A DNA stretch of 64,000 nucleotides from Arthrobacter sp. MYb213 (GTDB lineage Bacteria > Actinomycetota > Actinomycetes > Actinomycetales > Micrococcaceae). A program made the translations under genes and the position numbers. The stretch spans positions 372,001-436,000 of the forward strand of contig NZ_PCQA01000002.1 in assembly GCF_002979915.1 (NCBI RefSeq), in the 5' to 3' direction. A model generated the notes under the pieces. That model was not told the origin of the DNA and did not search any database. It saw nothing but the letters and a program-made list of their open reading frames with translations. Positions 25,394 through 34,145 of the stretch are shown here, piece after piece (the stretch's first letter is position 1; the number at the start of each line of letters is the position of its first letter).

Positions 25394-26236
25394 ATGACCG
25401 GAAATGCGCACGAGATTGCCCTACTCGAACGCACCTTGACCACCTTGGTGGCAAAGACAGGTTTCCCCGTCGCCTTTGGTGGATTCGCGAAGCCCTCCGG
25501 CACCGAGCTGACATCTTTCGCAGGCACTCGCACCGGCGCGCTGCGTGGTCTGGTGATTAAATCCGGGCAGGGTTTGGGTGGATTAGCACTGGCCAGACGT
25601 CAGCTGACAGCCACCGGCGCCTATCACGAGTCCGCAGAAATCATCCATAGCTATGACCGCGAGGTAGGTGGCGAAGGCATCTTGGCTTTGCTAGCGGTGC
25701 CCGTGGTTGTTGATGATCGTGTACGTGCGCTGATCTATGCCGGAGTGCGTAATCGCACCGAGATGGAGCACAGCACGCTAAGTCTCGCAGCGAACGCTGC
25801 ACGCAGATTGGCGTGGGAGCTATCCGTGCATGAAGAAACCCAGCGACGCATGGCGGTACACGACAGCCACCGAGGCCCGCAGACCGCGGACACCGGTCCT
25901 ACACAGTATGATTTGGCGGAGTTATATGCCGAGCTACGTGAGATCTCCAAGCTGGTCAGCGACCCAGAGCTGGCGACACGAATCGATGTGGCCAGTGCGC
26001 TCTTGCGTCCAGTTGCCGAGCAACCGGCCATTGCAGGGGGCACTGAGCTATCGCCCAGAGAGCTTGACGTGGTCACCCATCTAGCTTTGGGTAAAAGAAA
26101 TGCGCTGATCGCTACGCACTTGGGAATAGCCGAGAGTACCGTGAAAAGTTATCTTGCATCGGCCATGCGAAAGCTCGAAGCCACAAACCGTTTCGAAGTG
26201 GTTCTGCTGGCCAGACGCCAAGGACTCATTCGCTAA
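25394..26236 (+). CDS. ramA: LuxR-type regulator with GAF-like domain, RamA-like
   Basis: A 280-residue regulator with a GAF-like sensor region (about residues 10-150) and a C-terminal LuxR helix-turn-helix (about 215-278: ELSPRELDVVTHLALGKRNA, IATHLGIAESTVKSYLASAM). Size and layout match RamA of Corynebacterium glutamicum, a 282-residue regulator of acetate metabolism genes. The divergent acetate transporter fits that role. It has a perfect AAAGGAGGT ribosome binding site. Orthology to RamA is inferred from architecture and context. Confidence 0.75.
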   Translation: MTGNAHEIALLERTLTTLVAKTGFPVAFGGFAKPSGTELTSFAGTRTGALRGLVIKSGQGLGGLALARRQLTATGAYHESAEIIHSYDREVGGEGILALLAVPVVVDDRVRALIYAGVRNRTEMEHSTLSLAANAARRLAWELSVHEETQRRMAVHDSHRGPQTADTGPTQYDLAELYAELREISKLVSDPELATRIDVASALLRPVAEQPAIAGGTELSPRELDVVTHLALGKRNALIATHLGIAESTVKSYLASAMRKLEATNRFEVVLLARRQGLIR

Positions 26237-26266
26237 AGTCGTGACCAACAGCCGAAGTGCTGCAGG

Positions 26267-26575
26267 CTATTTGAACTCAAACCCCTGTTTTTCACAGGCC
26301 TTCTTGAAGGCCGCTTGATCACTAATCTGCGGCGAGCCTGACTGATCAACGGAAACGGCCTGACGGATCTGCTCGGTGGTTGCCGCCGCACCATGTTCGG
26401 CGGCTTTCGTAAGATTTGTGCGGCCTTGATCTCCGGTAGTAGCTATGGCACCACCAAAGTGGATACACGCGGTATTCCCATCCGGATCCTGTTGCCGAAA
26501 GTCAGCCAAAGAAGGTCCTCCACAGGCGGACAACGACAAACCTAGAACTAGCAGCAGCGGCAAAATTTTCTTCAC
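26267..26575 (-). CDS. Small secreted lipoprotein
   Basis: A protein of about 102 residues beginning with a Lys-Lys and hydrophobic signal sequence and a lipobox LSACGG, so the mature form is probably anchored to the membrane through a lipid-modified Cys. The remaining part is hydrophilic and contains two further cysteines (NTACIHFGG and KKACEKQGFEFK), which may form a disulfide. No family recognised. GTG 26575 puts the signal sequence at the start; an upstream ATG at 26602 is possible. Confidence 0.7.
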   Translation of the reverse strand: MKKILPLLLVLGLSLSACGGPSLADFRQQDPDGNTACIHFGGAIATTGDQGRTNLTKAAEHGAAATTEQIRQAVSVDQSGSPQISDQAAFKKACEKQGFEFK

Positions 26576-26660
26576 CACGCCATCATACGTATTGCGCGCC
26601 AAGCTAAGACATCGACTCGGGCAGGCATAAGTATTTGGATTGAACTTGAGTTTAATGACG

Positions 26661-26706
26661 AAGAGCCTGACGAGGAGTGATGCACCGCCTCGTCAGGCTC
26701 TTTTCA
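26661..26706. terminator. Terminator after paaH
   Basis: A perfect 15-bp stem (AAGAGCCTGACGAGG at 26661-26675, complement at 26688-26702) with a 12-base loop starts 15 bp after the paaH stop and ends the paaJ-paaF-paaH unit; TTTT follows on the plus strand. Confidence 0.8.
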
Positions 26707-26716
26707 AAGCTCAGTG

Positions 26717-27592
26717 TTACTGCTGCGACCAATCATAAAAACCCTGGCCGGACTTCCGTCCCAGTTTCCCTTCGGCCACCAGATCCCGCAAGATCTGTGG
26801 TGGCGCAAAACGATCCCCCAAGGTCTCATGCAGGTATTCGGCGATACCTAGGCGGACATCCAGGCCGACAATGTCGGTGGTCTTCAATGGGCCAGTCGGG
26901 TGCTTGTAGCCAAGCACCATCGCGTTATCGATATCCTCGGCACTAGCCACGCCCTCTTCAACCATGCGCATTGCCTCTAAGGCGATAGCCACACCTAATC
27001 TAGAGGACGCGAAGCCTGGTGCATCATTGACCACCACTGCGGTTTTGCCCAGGGACTGAACCCAACCGCGCGCTGCCGTTTCCAGAGCCGCGTCGGTTTG
27101 TTTGCCGATGACTACCTCGATAAGTGTCGAGGCCGGTACCGGGTTGAAGAAGTGCAGACCAATGAAGTTTGCTGGGCGCTGCAGTTTTTCGGCCAGCCCC
27201 GACACAGACAACGAAGAAGTATTCGACGCAAGAATAGCCTGTGGGCTAAGTACCGCTTCTACCGCTTGCAAGGAAGAAATCTTCAGATCCCAGATTTCGG
27301 GAACCGCTTCAACTACTAATCCGGCCGCCGCAAAATCGGCGTACTCGGTGCTGGTAGCAAACCGTGCCAGCAATACCTCACGGGTCTCTGATACCCCGCC
27401 GCGAGCCAACGATTTATCTACCGACTGCGCGACTCGCTCATAAGCGGCCTGCGCCGAGGGCTGATCACGTTCAACCACCGTGACCTTGGCTCCGCTGATC
27501 AAGAACGCGTGGGCAATACCCGCGCCCATGCGCCCGCCACCGAGCACCCCAACGTGCTCTGGCAAATTATTTGGGATCACATCATTGCTCAT
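26717..27592 (-). CDS. paaH: 3-hydroxyacyl-CoA dehydrogenase
   Basis: A 291-residue NAD-dependent dehydrogenase. The Rossmann motif is VGVLGGGRMGAGIAHAFL; the catalytic His-Glu pair is in NFIGLHFFNPVPASTLIEVV; the C-terminal helical domain contains VLGYKHPTGPLKTTDIVGLD. In the paa pathway it oxidises 3-hydroxyadipyl-CoA. It resembles 3-hydroxybutyryl-CoA dehydrogenase in length, but its place after paaJ and paaF, 4 bp from the latter, favours PaaH. ATG 27592 is preferred; the frame opens well upstream inside paaF. Confidence 0.88.
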   Translation of the reverse strand: MSNDVIPNNLPEHVGVLGGGRMGAGIAHAFLISGAKVTVVERDQPSAQAAYERVAQSVDKSLARGGVSETREVLLARFATSTEYADFAAAGLVVEAVPEIWDLKISSLQAVEAVLSPQAILASNTSSLSVSGLAEKLQRPANFIGLHFFNPVPASTLIEVVIGKQTDAALETAARGWVQSLGKTAVVVNDAPGFASSRLGVAIALEAMRMVEEGVASAEDIDNAMVLGYKHPTGPLKTTDIVGLDVRLGIAEYLHETLGDRFAPPQILRDLVAEGKLGRKSGQGFYDWSQQ

Positions 27593-27596
27593 GTGC

Positions 27597-28391
27597 TTAC
27601 TTCTTCTTTCGGTCGAGGAAGGACTGCATCCGGTCAAATTTTGCTTGGGACTCAAAGAGCATGCCCTGCGCGAGTGTGTCGATGACCGGGTGAACTTCAC
27701 GTGGGGAGTGGAAGACCGCCTTGGTAATCCGAACCGCCAAGGGATCTTGTGCACCGATCCGGTCGGCTAGTGCATCTACCGCACCGTCCAGCTGCGCTGC
27801 GTCGTGTAGTTCGGTAATTAGTCCCACTGCTAAGCATTCGCTGCCGGTAAGTACCTTGCCTGCTAGCAGGATTTCTTTGGCCACTGGCTCGCCAACGAGT
27901 TCTTTCAACCGCCACGTTGCTCCGGCCGCAGCCATAATACCCAGGTTAGTTTCCGGGTTGCCCATGCGTAGCTCTTCGGTACCCAAACGGAAGTCTGCGG
28001 CGTAAGCCAGCTCGGCTCCCCCACCCAGTGCATATCCATCGAGTGCCGCAATCACCGGCATAGGCAGCTTGGCGATCCGGTCAAAGATCGAGGAGTTGAT
28101 CCCGGCCAGCGCATCATCACGACGGCGTTCACGCAGTTGCGCGATATCTGCACCAGAGGCAAAGATTCCCTTGGAACCTTTCGGCTTATCCTCGGTTGGA
28201 GCTTGCCCCGGGGTTCCAGCCAAGATGAGGATCTTCGGAACGCGCTCCAGATAGCTGCATACCGCGTGTAGCTCGTCGACCATCTGCTGGTCTATCGCGT
28301 TGCGCACCTCAGGTCGGTGGAGTCGAACCCAAAGCCGGTCAGTGCTTTCGGAAACCTTCAGGGTACTAAAATCATTAGCATTCATGGTCAT
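27597..28391 (-). CDS. paaF: Enoyl-CoA hydratase PaaF
   Basis: A 264-residue crotonase-fold hydratase. Both catalytic glutamates are present, in LGGGAELAYAAD and GNPETNLG, unlike the PaaG-type enzyme at 5822. The oxyanion-hole segment is IFASGADIAQL. It probably hydrates 2,3-dehydroadipyl-CoA. An insertion of about 10 residues (GQAPTEDKPKGSKG) before the oxyanion segment is unusual for the family. Its start is 3 bp after the paaJ stop; ATG 28385 is an alternative start. Confidence 0.87.
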   Translation of the reverse strand: MTMNANDFSTLKVSESTDRLWVRLHRPEVRNAIDQQMVDELHAVCSYLERVPKILILAGTPGQAPTEDKPKGSKGIFASGADIAQLRERRRDDALAGINSSIFDRIAKLPMPVIAALDGYALGGGAELAYAADFRLGTEELRMGNPETNLGIMAAAGATWRLKELVGEPVAKEILLAGKVLTGSECLAVGLITELHDAAQLDGAVDALADRIGAQDPLAVRITKAVFHSPREVHPVIDTLAQGMLFESQAKFDRMQSFLDRKKK

Positions 28392-28394
28392 GGA

Positions 28395-29618
28395 TTAGAC
28401 ACCCTCGATCAGCAGGGCGGTTCCCTGACCGACACCGACACACATCGTGGCGACACCGAGCTTGCGCTGGGCACCGCTCAGTTCGCGTTCCATGCGGCCA
28501 AGCAAGGTGATCACAATACGTGAACCACTAGAGCCCAGCGGGTGACCCAACGCAATCGCTCCACCTTCACGGTTCACAATCTCAGGATTCACCCCCAGTT
28601 CGCTCATGCTAGCCAAGGACTGCGAGGAGAAGGCCTCGTTGATTTCCAAGGCGCCAATGTCCCCAATGGACAGTCCAGCACGGTCAAGCACCTTGTTGGT
28701 AGAAGGAACCGGACCCATACCCATGATTTCTTGGGCCAGGCCAGCTGCCTGTCCGTCAATAATGCGGGCGCGAGGCTTCAGGCCAAAACGTTCGATGGCA
28801 CGTTCGGAGACGACGAGGATGGCCGAGGCACCGTCATTGAGTGTTGAGGCGTTTCCAGCGGTCACCACGGTGCCGCCCTTGACGACCGGGCGCAACGCGG
28901 AAAGTACGTCCATGCTGGTGCCGGGGCGTGGCCCTTCGTCGGTGTCCACCACGGTCTCACCCTTACGGGTTTTGACGGTCACCGGAACGATTTCATCCTT
29001 AAAGCGTCCAGCTTCGATGGCGTCGATGGCCTTTGCGTGGGAGGCCACTGCGAATTCGTCTGCTGCCTCACGGGAGATGTTGTAAACGCGGGCAACTTCC
29101 TCGGCGGTTTCCGGCATCGAGAAGGTGGCCTTACCGTCGCGGGATAATTCACCGGACAGGAAACTTGGATTGGTGAAGCGCCAGCCGATGGACGTGTCGA
29201 ATACCGCGCCAGGCTTAGCGAACGCTTTGGCAGGCTTCTCCATCACCCAAGGGGCGCGGGACATAGATTCCACACCGCCTGCCACCACGATGTCAGCGGC
29301 ACCGGATTTGACCATGTGGCTGGCCATCGTAATAGCGCTCATGCCAGAGGCGCAGAGTCGGTTCACGGTGATACCGGGAACGCTGTCGGGGAATCCGGCA
29401 AGCAGCCAGCCCATGCGGGCCACGTTGCGGTTTTCTTCGCCTGCACCATTGGCATTGCCAAAGATTACTTCGTCAACCATGGCCGGATCAATGCCGGCAT
29501 CTTCGATGAGCTGGCGGATGGTGATGGCGGCCAGATCATCGGGCCGAACCGCGCTGAGCGCCCCACCGTAACGACCAACCGGGGTGCGTTTTCCGCCCAC
29601 CAAGAATGCTTCAGCCAT
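28395..29618 (-). CDS. paaJ: 3-oxoadipyl-CoA / 3-oxo-5,6-dehydrosuberyl-CoA thiolase
   Basis: A 407-residue thiolase that makes the two CoA-dependent cleavages releasing acetyl-CoA and leading to succinyl-CoA. The acyl-binding Cys is in VNRLCASGMSAI, the base His in GGAIALGHPLGSSG and the second Cys in MCVGVGQGTALL. Ribosome binding site AAGGAG precedes ATG 29618, which I prefer over a frame opening 12 codons earlier. First gene of paaJ-paaF-paaH, with a PaaR-type site about 100 bp upstream. Other degradative thiolases (PcaF, AtoB) look similar; context gives the name. Confidence 0.88.
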   Translation of the reverse strand: MAEAFLVGGKRTPVGRYGGALSAVRPDDLAAITIRQLIEDAGIDPAMVDEVIFGNANGAGEENRNVARMGWLLAGFPDSVPGITVNRLCASGMSAITMASHMVKSGAADIVVAGGVESMSRAPWVMEKPAKAFAKPGAVFDTSIGWRFTNPSFLSGELSRDGKATFSMPETAEEVARVYNISREAADEFAVASHAKAIDAIEAGRFKDEIVPVTVKTRKGETVVDTDEGPRPGTSMDVLSALRPVVKGGTVVTAGNASTLNDGASAILVVSERAIERFGLKPRARIIDGQAAGLAQEIMGMGPVPSTNKVLDRAGLSIGDIGALEINEAFSSQSLASMSELGVNPEIVNREGGAIALGHPLGSSGSRIVITLLGRMERELSGAQRKLGVATMCVGVGQGTALLIEGV

Positions 29619-29719
29619 GATTACTCCTTCGTACTCCGGGTTCAGTTCTGGCATCTCTTTCGCGCCAAACGTACCCGGAAAGCTATCCGTACCTGCGCAG
29701 TGACACCCACCACGCTAAC

Positions 29720-29741
29720 TTACCGACCATTCGTTCACTAA
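29720..29741. promoter_or_regulatory. PaaR-type operator upstream of paaJ-paaF-paaH
   Basis: Core CCGACCATTCGTTCAC at 29723-29738 aligns with the paaA-front site at 13 of 16 positions. It is about 100 bp before paaJ, further than the other sites. The remainder of the 393-bp gap to the next gene (29742-30011) shows no gene or clear structure. Confidence 0.65.
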
Positions 29742-30011
29742 TAGAATCACAGAAATGTTCGCCCAGCGTCAAGAAAGCTACGCCAACAATGACCGAGATT
29801 GCTCCATTTAAGGCTTTTTCTACTTCCGCTAAATATCCATTGCGAGTAGATATCCATGTCAGGAGGTTGATTCTCGAATGACACTAACGTAATCTTTGGT
29901 AACTGACCGACTCTGGGGGAAATTCCAGATCGTGGACCGTCACCAAGGCCATGTAGTTCGGAAGGCTTTGGGCATCCGGTCGACGGAAAGCTGAAGAGTT
30001 ACGGAGCACTT

Positions 30012-31445
30012 ATGCCACCGGGAAACAGCAACCAAAACAGTAATCAACCTACCGATCATTTCTCTCCTGATCTCAGTCACGACATTGGCCCCGATATGAA
30101 CACCGCCGATGGACGAAGAGAAGTGCGCAAAGCCACCGCCGCCTCGGCGATGGGTAATATGACCGAGTGGTTCGACTATGGCGTCTACGCAGTAGCCGTC
30201 ACCTATATCACCGCGCACTTCTTCCCCACCGAGGGCGGAACACTCATGGCCCTGGCCACGTTCGCGCTTTCCTTCCTCGTCCGCCCGTTGGGCGGGCTCG
30301 TCTGGGGTCCACTGGGCGACAAGCTCGGACGTAAGAAGATCCTGGCGCTCACCATCATCATGATGTCGCTGGCAACATTCCTCATCGGTGTGCTGCCAAC
30401 CTATGCATCTATTGGCGTGGTCGCTCCGGTGCTACTGATCTTGCTTCGCATGGTGCAGGGCTTCTCCACCGGTGGCGAGTACGGTGGCGCAGCCACCTTT
30501 ATGGCCGAGTATGCCCCGGATAAAAAACGTGGCTTCTTTGGCTCCTTCCTTGAATTTGGCACCTTGGGCGGCTTCGCCCTGGGTACCGCGGTCATGTTGT
30601 TCTTGCAGGTAATTCTTGGCGAGCAAGCGATGATGGACTTCGGCTGGCGTATTCCGTTCTTCCTCGCACTGCCAATGGGCCTTATCGGCCTCTACCTGCG
30701 TAGCAAGCTCGAGGACACCCCAGTCTTCCAAGAAATGGAAGAAGCAGGCGAAACTCAAGAAGGTGGAACGCTCAAGCAACTGATCATGGATTACTGGCGC
30801 CCAATGCTGGTGATGAGTGGTCTGGTGATTGCGTTGAACGTCGTGAACTACACGCTGCTCAGCTATATGCCCACCTATCTAGAAACGCAGATTGGGCTGG
30901 CCCCAAGTGCCTCGCTGGCCACCATCCTCATCGGTGAGGTGGCGATGATGGCGGTGATCCCGTTTGCCGGTTCGCTCTCGGATAAGGTCGGCCGAAAGCC
31001 TATGTGGTACACCTCGGTAATTGGGCTCTTTGTCTTCGCACTACCAATGTTCTGGCTGATGGGTCAAAGCTTCTTGTGGGCAATTGTTGGCTTCGCAGTC
31101 CTGGGCTTGTTGTACATTCCGCAGTTGGCAACGATTACCGCTACCTTCCCCGCAATGTTCCCATCCCATGTCCGCTTCGCCGGATTCGCCATCACCTATA
31201 ACGTGTCCACAGCGATCTTCGGCGGTACCGCAGCCATTGTGAATGAGGCGGCAATTGATGCCTCCGGGTTCGTACTCTTCCCGGCCCTCTACATGATGAT
31301 CGCCTGTGTGATTGGCTTCATCGCGATCCGTTTCATGCCGGAAACCGCTGGTGCTTCCTTGCGCGGCACCGACATTCCAGATGCTCTGGATACCGGTATT
31401 CTGGCCACCGTCCCGGCGGATGAAAAGACTACCGAGCAAAAGTAA
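30012..31445 (+). CDS. proP: MFS transporter of the metabolite:H+ symporter family, ProP-like
   Basis: A 477-residue carrier with twelve predicted helices. Similarity to the E. coli proline/betaine carrier ProP is strong: ATAASAMGNMTEWFDYGVYA, the loop GDKLGRKKILA, FSTGGEYGGAATFMAEYAPD and DFGWRIPFFLALPMGLIGLY. Unlike ProP it lacks the long C-terminal coiled coil used in osmosensing, so osmotic activation may differ. A hydrophilic N terminus of about 35 residues precedes helix 1. ATG 30012 follows GGAG. Its place beside paaJ raises the possibility of a pathway-related substrate, but the sequence favours proline or betaine. Confidence 0.8.
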   Translation: MPPGNSNQNSNQPTDHFSPDLSHDIGPDMNTADGRREVRKATAASAMGNMTEWFDYGVYAVAVTYITAHFFPTEGGTLMALATFALSFLVRPLGGLVWGPLGDKLGRKKILALTIIMMSLATFLIGVLPTYASIGVVAPVLLILLRMVQGFSTGGEYGGAATFMAEYAPDKKRGFFGSFLEFGTLGGFALGTAVMLFLQVILGEQAMMDFGWRIPFFLALPMGLIGLYLRSKLEDTPVFQEMEEAGETQEGGTLKQLIMDYWRPMLVMSGLVIALNVVNYTLLSYMPTYLETQIGLAPSASLATILIGEVAMMAVIPFAGSLSDKVGRKPMWYTSVIGLFVFALPMFWLMGQSFLWAIVGFAVLGLLYIPQLATITATFPAMFPSHVRFAGFAITYNVSTAIFGGTAAIVNEAAIDASGFVLFPALYMMIACVIGFIAIRFMPETAGASLRGTDIPDALDTGILATVPADEKTTEQK

Positions 31446-31463
31446 GCAACATCAATACAAAAA

Positions 31464-31509
31464 CTAGGGGCTTGGTTTCCGCCATCAGTGGCGGGAACCA
31501 AGCCCCTAG
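31464..31509. terminator. Bidirectional terminator between two transporter genes
   Basis: A 21-bp stem with one mismatch (31464-31484 and 31489-31509, core CTAGGGGCTTGGTT) and 4-base loop lies between convergent genes; AAAA precedes it. Confidence 0.85.
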
Positions 31510-31532
31510 CTTCATCTGCCGAAGACTAAACC

Positions 31533-32978
31533 TTAAAAATCAACCGGACCGTTGGCTTTCTTGCCAACAAATTTCCATCCAATAAACAAGAGGATCGCAA
31601 ACACCGGGATGGCCGCAATGGTGTAAAGCCCGATAGGGAAGACCACACCGTCCTCACCGGTCAAGGTGTCAAAGGCAATCAGCGCGGTAATGATCACCAA
31701 GGACACCAAACCAATCCACCCGGTCACCGGTGCACCAGGCATGAGTAGTTTTGAGACCTTTCCTTTTTTCTTACGCAACATCAACTGGCAGCCGAAAATT
31801 GTGGCCCAGGTGAACAACACCCCAATGGAGGCGGTATTCAGCGCAAGGTCGAAGGCGAAAGTACCACCTAGCCAGACGTTGAGCACCACACCCAGCAGGT
31901 AGACCACGCCCACGGTGAGAATGCCCGTGGACGGAACAAAACGCTTGTTCATCTTGGATAACCACTGTGGCGCGTGACCGTTGCCGCTCATGGTGCGTAA
32001 GATTCGGCCAATAGAATACAGCCCCGAATTACATGAGGATAGTGCCGCGGTGATCACCACCAGGTTCATCACCGAACCAATCCACCCAAGACCCATCTTG
32101 TCGAATACCGTCACGAACGGGCTGACCCCAGCCTCATACTCATTCCACGGCAAGACCATCGCGAGCAGGCTGACGCTACCGATGTAGAACACGAGAATTC
32201 TAAAGACCACCGCACGAATTGCCGAAGGTACTTCTTTCTCCGGATTTTCCATCTCTCCGGCGGCAATACCCACCAGTTCAATGGCGTTATAGGCGAAGAT
32301 CACCGAGTTCAGCACCAAGATGGAAACGAAGAAACCACGTGGGAACATGCCACCCTCGCCGTTCTCATTACCAATAAAGAGGTTAGAAACCGACGCGGTG
32401 TGCTCCCCCACCTGCGCACTGGTCACCACCATGTAGGTGCCTACGGCAAGGAACAACAAGATCGCGGTGACCTTGATAAAGGCCGCCCAAAATTCAAATT
32501 CTGCGAAGGCTTTGGCGCTGAACAGGTTGATTGCCACCAGCATCGCCAGCGCACATAATGCCGAGACTTCCACCGGAAGCTGCGGGAAGAAGTATTGGAA
32601 GTACAACCCAATCGCGACCAGCTCCGCGATTCCGGTCATCACCCAGTTCAGCACGTACATCCAACCCGAGATAAATGCACCCTTGGGGCCAAAAAGTTCT
32701 CCGGCGTAGGAGACAAAGGAACCAGAGGTTTGCCGGTACATGATTAGCTCACCCAAGGCACGCATCAGCAGGTAGGCGATACCACCAGCCAGGGCGTAGG
32801 AGAAAATCAGTGCCGGCCCGGTAGACGCCAGCCGTCCACCAGATCCCATAAACAGACCCACCCCGATAGCTCCACCAATGGCAATCATTTGCACATGGCG
32901 GCGACCCAGAGTCTTCTTATATCCTTCGGCACTAATCTCAGCGTTTTTTGTGCCCTGCTGGTGCTGGCTTGACGACAC
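31533..32978 (-). CDS. Amino-acid permease of the AAT family
   Basis: A 481-residue secondary carrier with twelve predicted helices. The family signature QMIAIGGAIGVGLFMGSGGR in helix 1, ALGELIMYRQTSGSFVSYAG and NSVIFAYNAIELVGIAAGE are typical of the CycA/AnsP/GabP group. The GSFVSYA stretch with SGWMYVLNW most resembles asparagine and D-serine/D-alanine/glycine permeases, but the substrate cannot be settled. GTG 32978 follows AGGAG by ten bases. A monocistronic unit. Confidence 0.85.
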   Translation of the reverse strand: MSSSQHQQGTKNAEISAEGYKKTLGRRHVQMIAIGGAIGVGLFMGSGGRLASTGPALIFSYALAGGIAYLLMRALGELIMYRQTSGSFVSYAGELFGPKGAFISGWMYVLNWVMTGIAELVAIGLYFQYFFPQLPVEVSALCALAMLVAINLFSAKAFAEFEFWAAFIKVTAILLFLAVGTYMVVTSAQVGEHTASVSNLFIGNENGEGGMFPRGFFVSILVLNSVIFAYNAIELVGIAAGEMENPEKEVPSAIRAVVFRILVFYIGSVSLLAMVLPWNEYEAGVSPFVTVFDKMGLGWIGSVMNLVVITAALSSCNSGLYSIGRILRTMSGNGHAPQWLSKMNKRFVPSTGILTVGVVYLLGVVLNVWLGGTFAFDLALNTASIGVLFTWATIFGCQLMLRKKKGKVSKLLMPGAPVTGWIGLVSLVIITALIAFDTLTGEDGVVFPIGLYTIAAIPVFAILLFIGWKFVGKKANGPVDF

Positions 32979-33162
32979 TTAACTACACTCCTGCAAGTAG
33001 GGCCTTCGCTTGCCAGCTACTACTCGTTGGCGGAAGGCACGGGGCAAATTTACTCCCATCTACCCGCAAAGCACCAATCATTGAGGTGACACATATTGCT
33101 CAATACCGTCAGCTACGAACGCCTACGCTAAGTTCCGTGGGCGTTGGACTAGCATTTAGAGG

Positions 33163-34125
33163 GTGAGTAGCCAAAATAATTCAGTCCTGCCCGAGAAGGT
33201 CTCCGACATTTTTGATCCCGTGCGTTGGCGCGTTGTCGAAGGGTTCGATTTCACCGACATCACCTACCACCGTCAGGTGGAACGTGACCAGGCCGGAGCG
33301 ATTGTCCGTGACCTGCCGACGGTACGTATTGCCTTTGACCGCCCAGAGGTACGCAATGCTTTCCGTCCGCACACCGTAGATGAGCTATACCGCGCAATGG
33401 ATCATGCACGCATGACCAGCAACGTGGCCACGGTCATGCTCACCGGTAATGGTCCGTCCCCGAAGGATGGCGGACACGCGTTCTGCTCCGGTGGAGATCA
33501 GCGTATCCGTGGACGTGACGGCTACCGTTACGCCGAAGGCGAGACCGGCGAATCCATCGATCCGGCCCGTGCCGGGCGTCTGCACATCTTAGAAGTCCAA
33601 CGCCTCATGCGCACCATGCCAAAGGTGGTCTTGTGTGTGGTCAATGGGTGGGCAGCCGGTGGCGGTCACTCCTTGCATGTGGTCTCTGATCTGAGCATCG
33701 CCTCCACCGAGCACGGAAAGTTCAAGCAGACCGACGCAACTGTTGGTTCATTTGATGCTGGCTACGGCTCGGCCTTGCTAGCCCGCCAGGTCGGTCAGAA
33801 GACCGCCCGCGAGATTTTCTTCCTGGCCCGCGAATACTCGGCAGATGACATGGTGCGCATGGGCGCGGTGAACGAGTCTGTTGCCCACGAGCGTCTAGAA
33901 GAAGTAGCGCTGGAATACGCAGCCGACATTGCCAAGCAGTCCCCGCAGGCCATCCGAATGCTGAAGTTTGCGTTCAACCTCGCCGATGACGGATTAGCCG
34001 GTCAGCAGGTCTTCGCTGGCGAAGCTACCCGCATGGCCTATATGACCGACGAAGCAGTGGAAGGCCGCGACGCGTTCTTAGCTAAGCGTGACCCAGACTG
34101 GTCCAACCACCCGTACTACTTCTAA
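33163..34125 (+). CDS. menB: 1,4-dihydroxy-2-naphthoyl-CoA synthase
   Basis: A 320-residue crotonase-fold enzyme that closes the second ring in menaquinone synthesis, from o-succinylbenzoyl-CoA. The MenB marks are FCSGGDQRIRGRDGY, NGWAAGGGHSLHVVSDLSIA and KQTDATVGSFDAGYGSALLA, ending DAFLAKRDPDWSNHPYYF. The N terminus is about 30 residues longer than the E. coli protein, usual for actinobacteria. GTG 33163 has no good ribosome binding site, so it may be leaderless or start at a nearby codon. Twenty bases ahead of menE. Confidence 0.93.
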   Translation: MSSQNNSVLPEKVSDIFDPVRWRVVEGFDFTDITYHRQVERDQAGAIVRDLPTVRIAFDRPEVRNAFRPHTVDELYRAMDHARMTSNVATVMLTGNGPSPKDGGHAFCSGGDQRIRGRDGYRYAEGETGESIDPARAGRLHILEVQRLMRTMPKVVLCVVNGWAAGGGHSLHVVSDLSIASTEHGKFKQTDATVGSFDAGYGSALLARQVGQKTAREIFFLAREYSADDMVRMGAVNESVAHERLEEVALEYAADIAKQSPQAIRMLKFAFNLADDGLAGQQVFAGEATRMAYMTDEAVEGRDAFLAKRDPDWSNHPYYF

Positions 34126-34145
34126 GCCAAGGAGAAGTTCCTCAT

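Noticed and set aside
30046-30062. CCGATCATT sequence resembling half a PaaR-type site inside the start of the ProP-like gene
   Set aside because: The second half and the spacing are absent, so it does not fit the four true sites.
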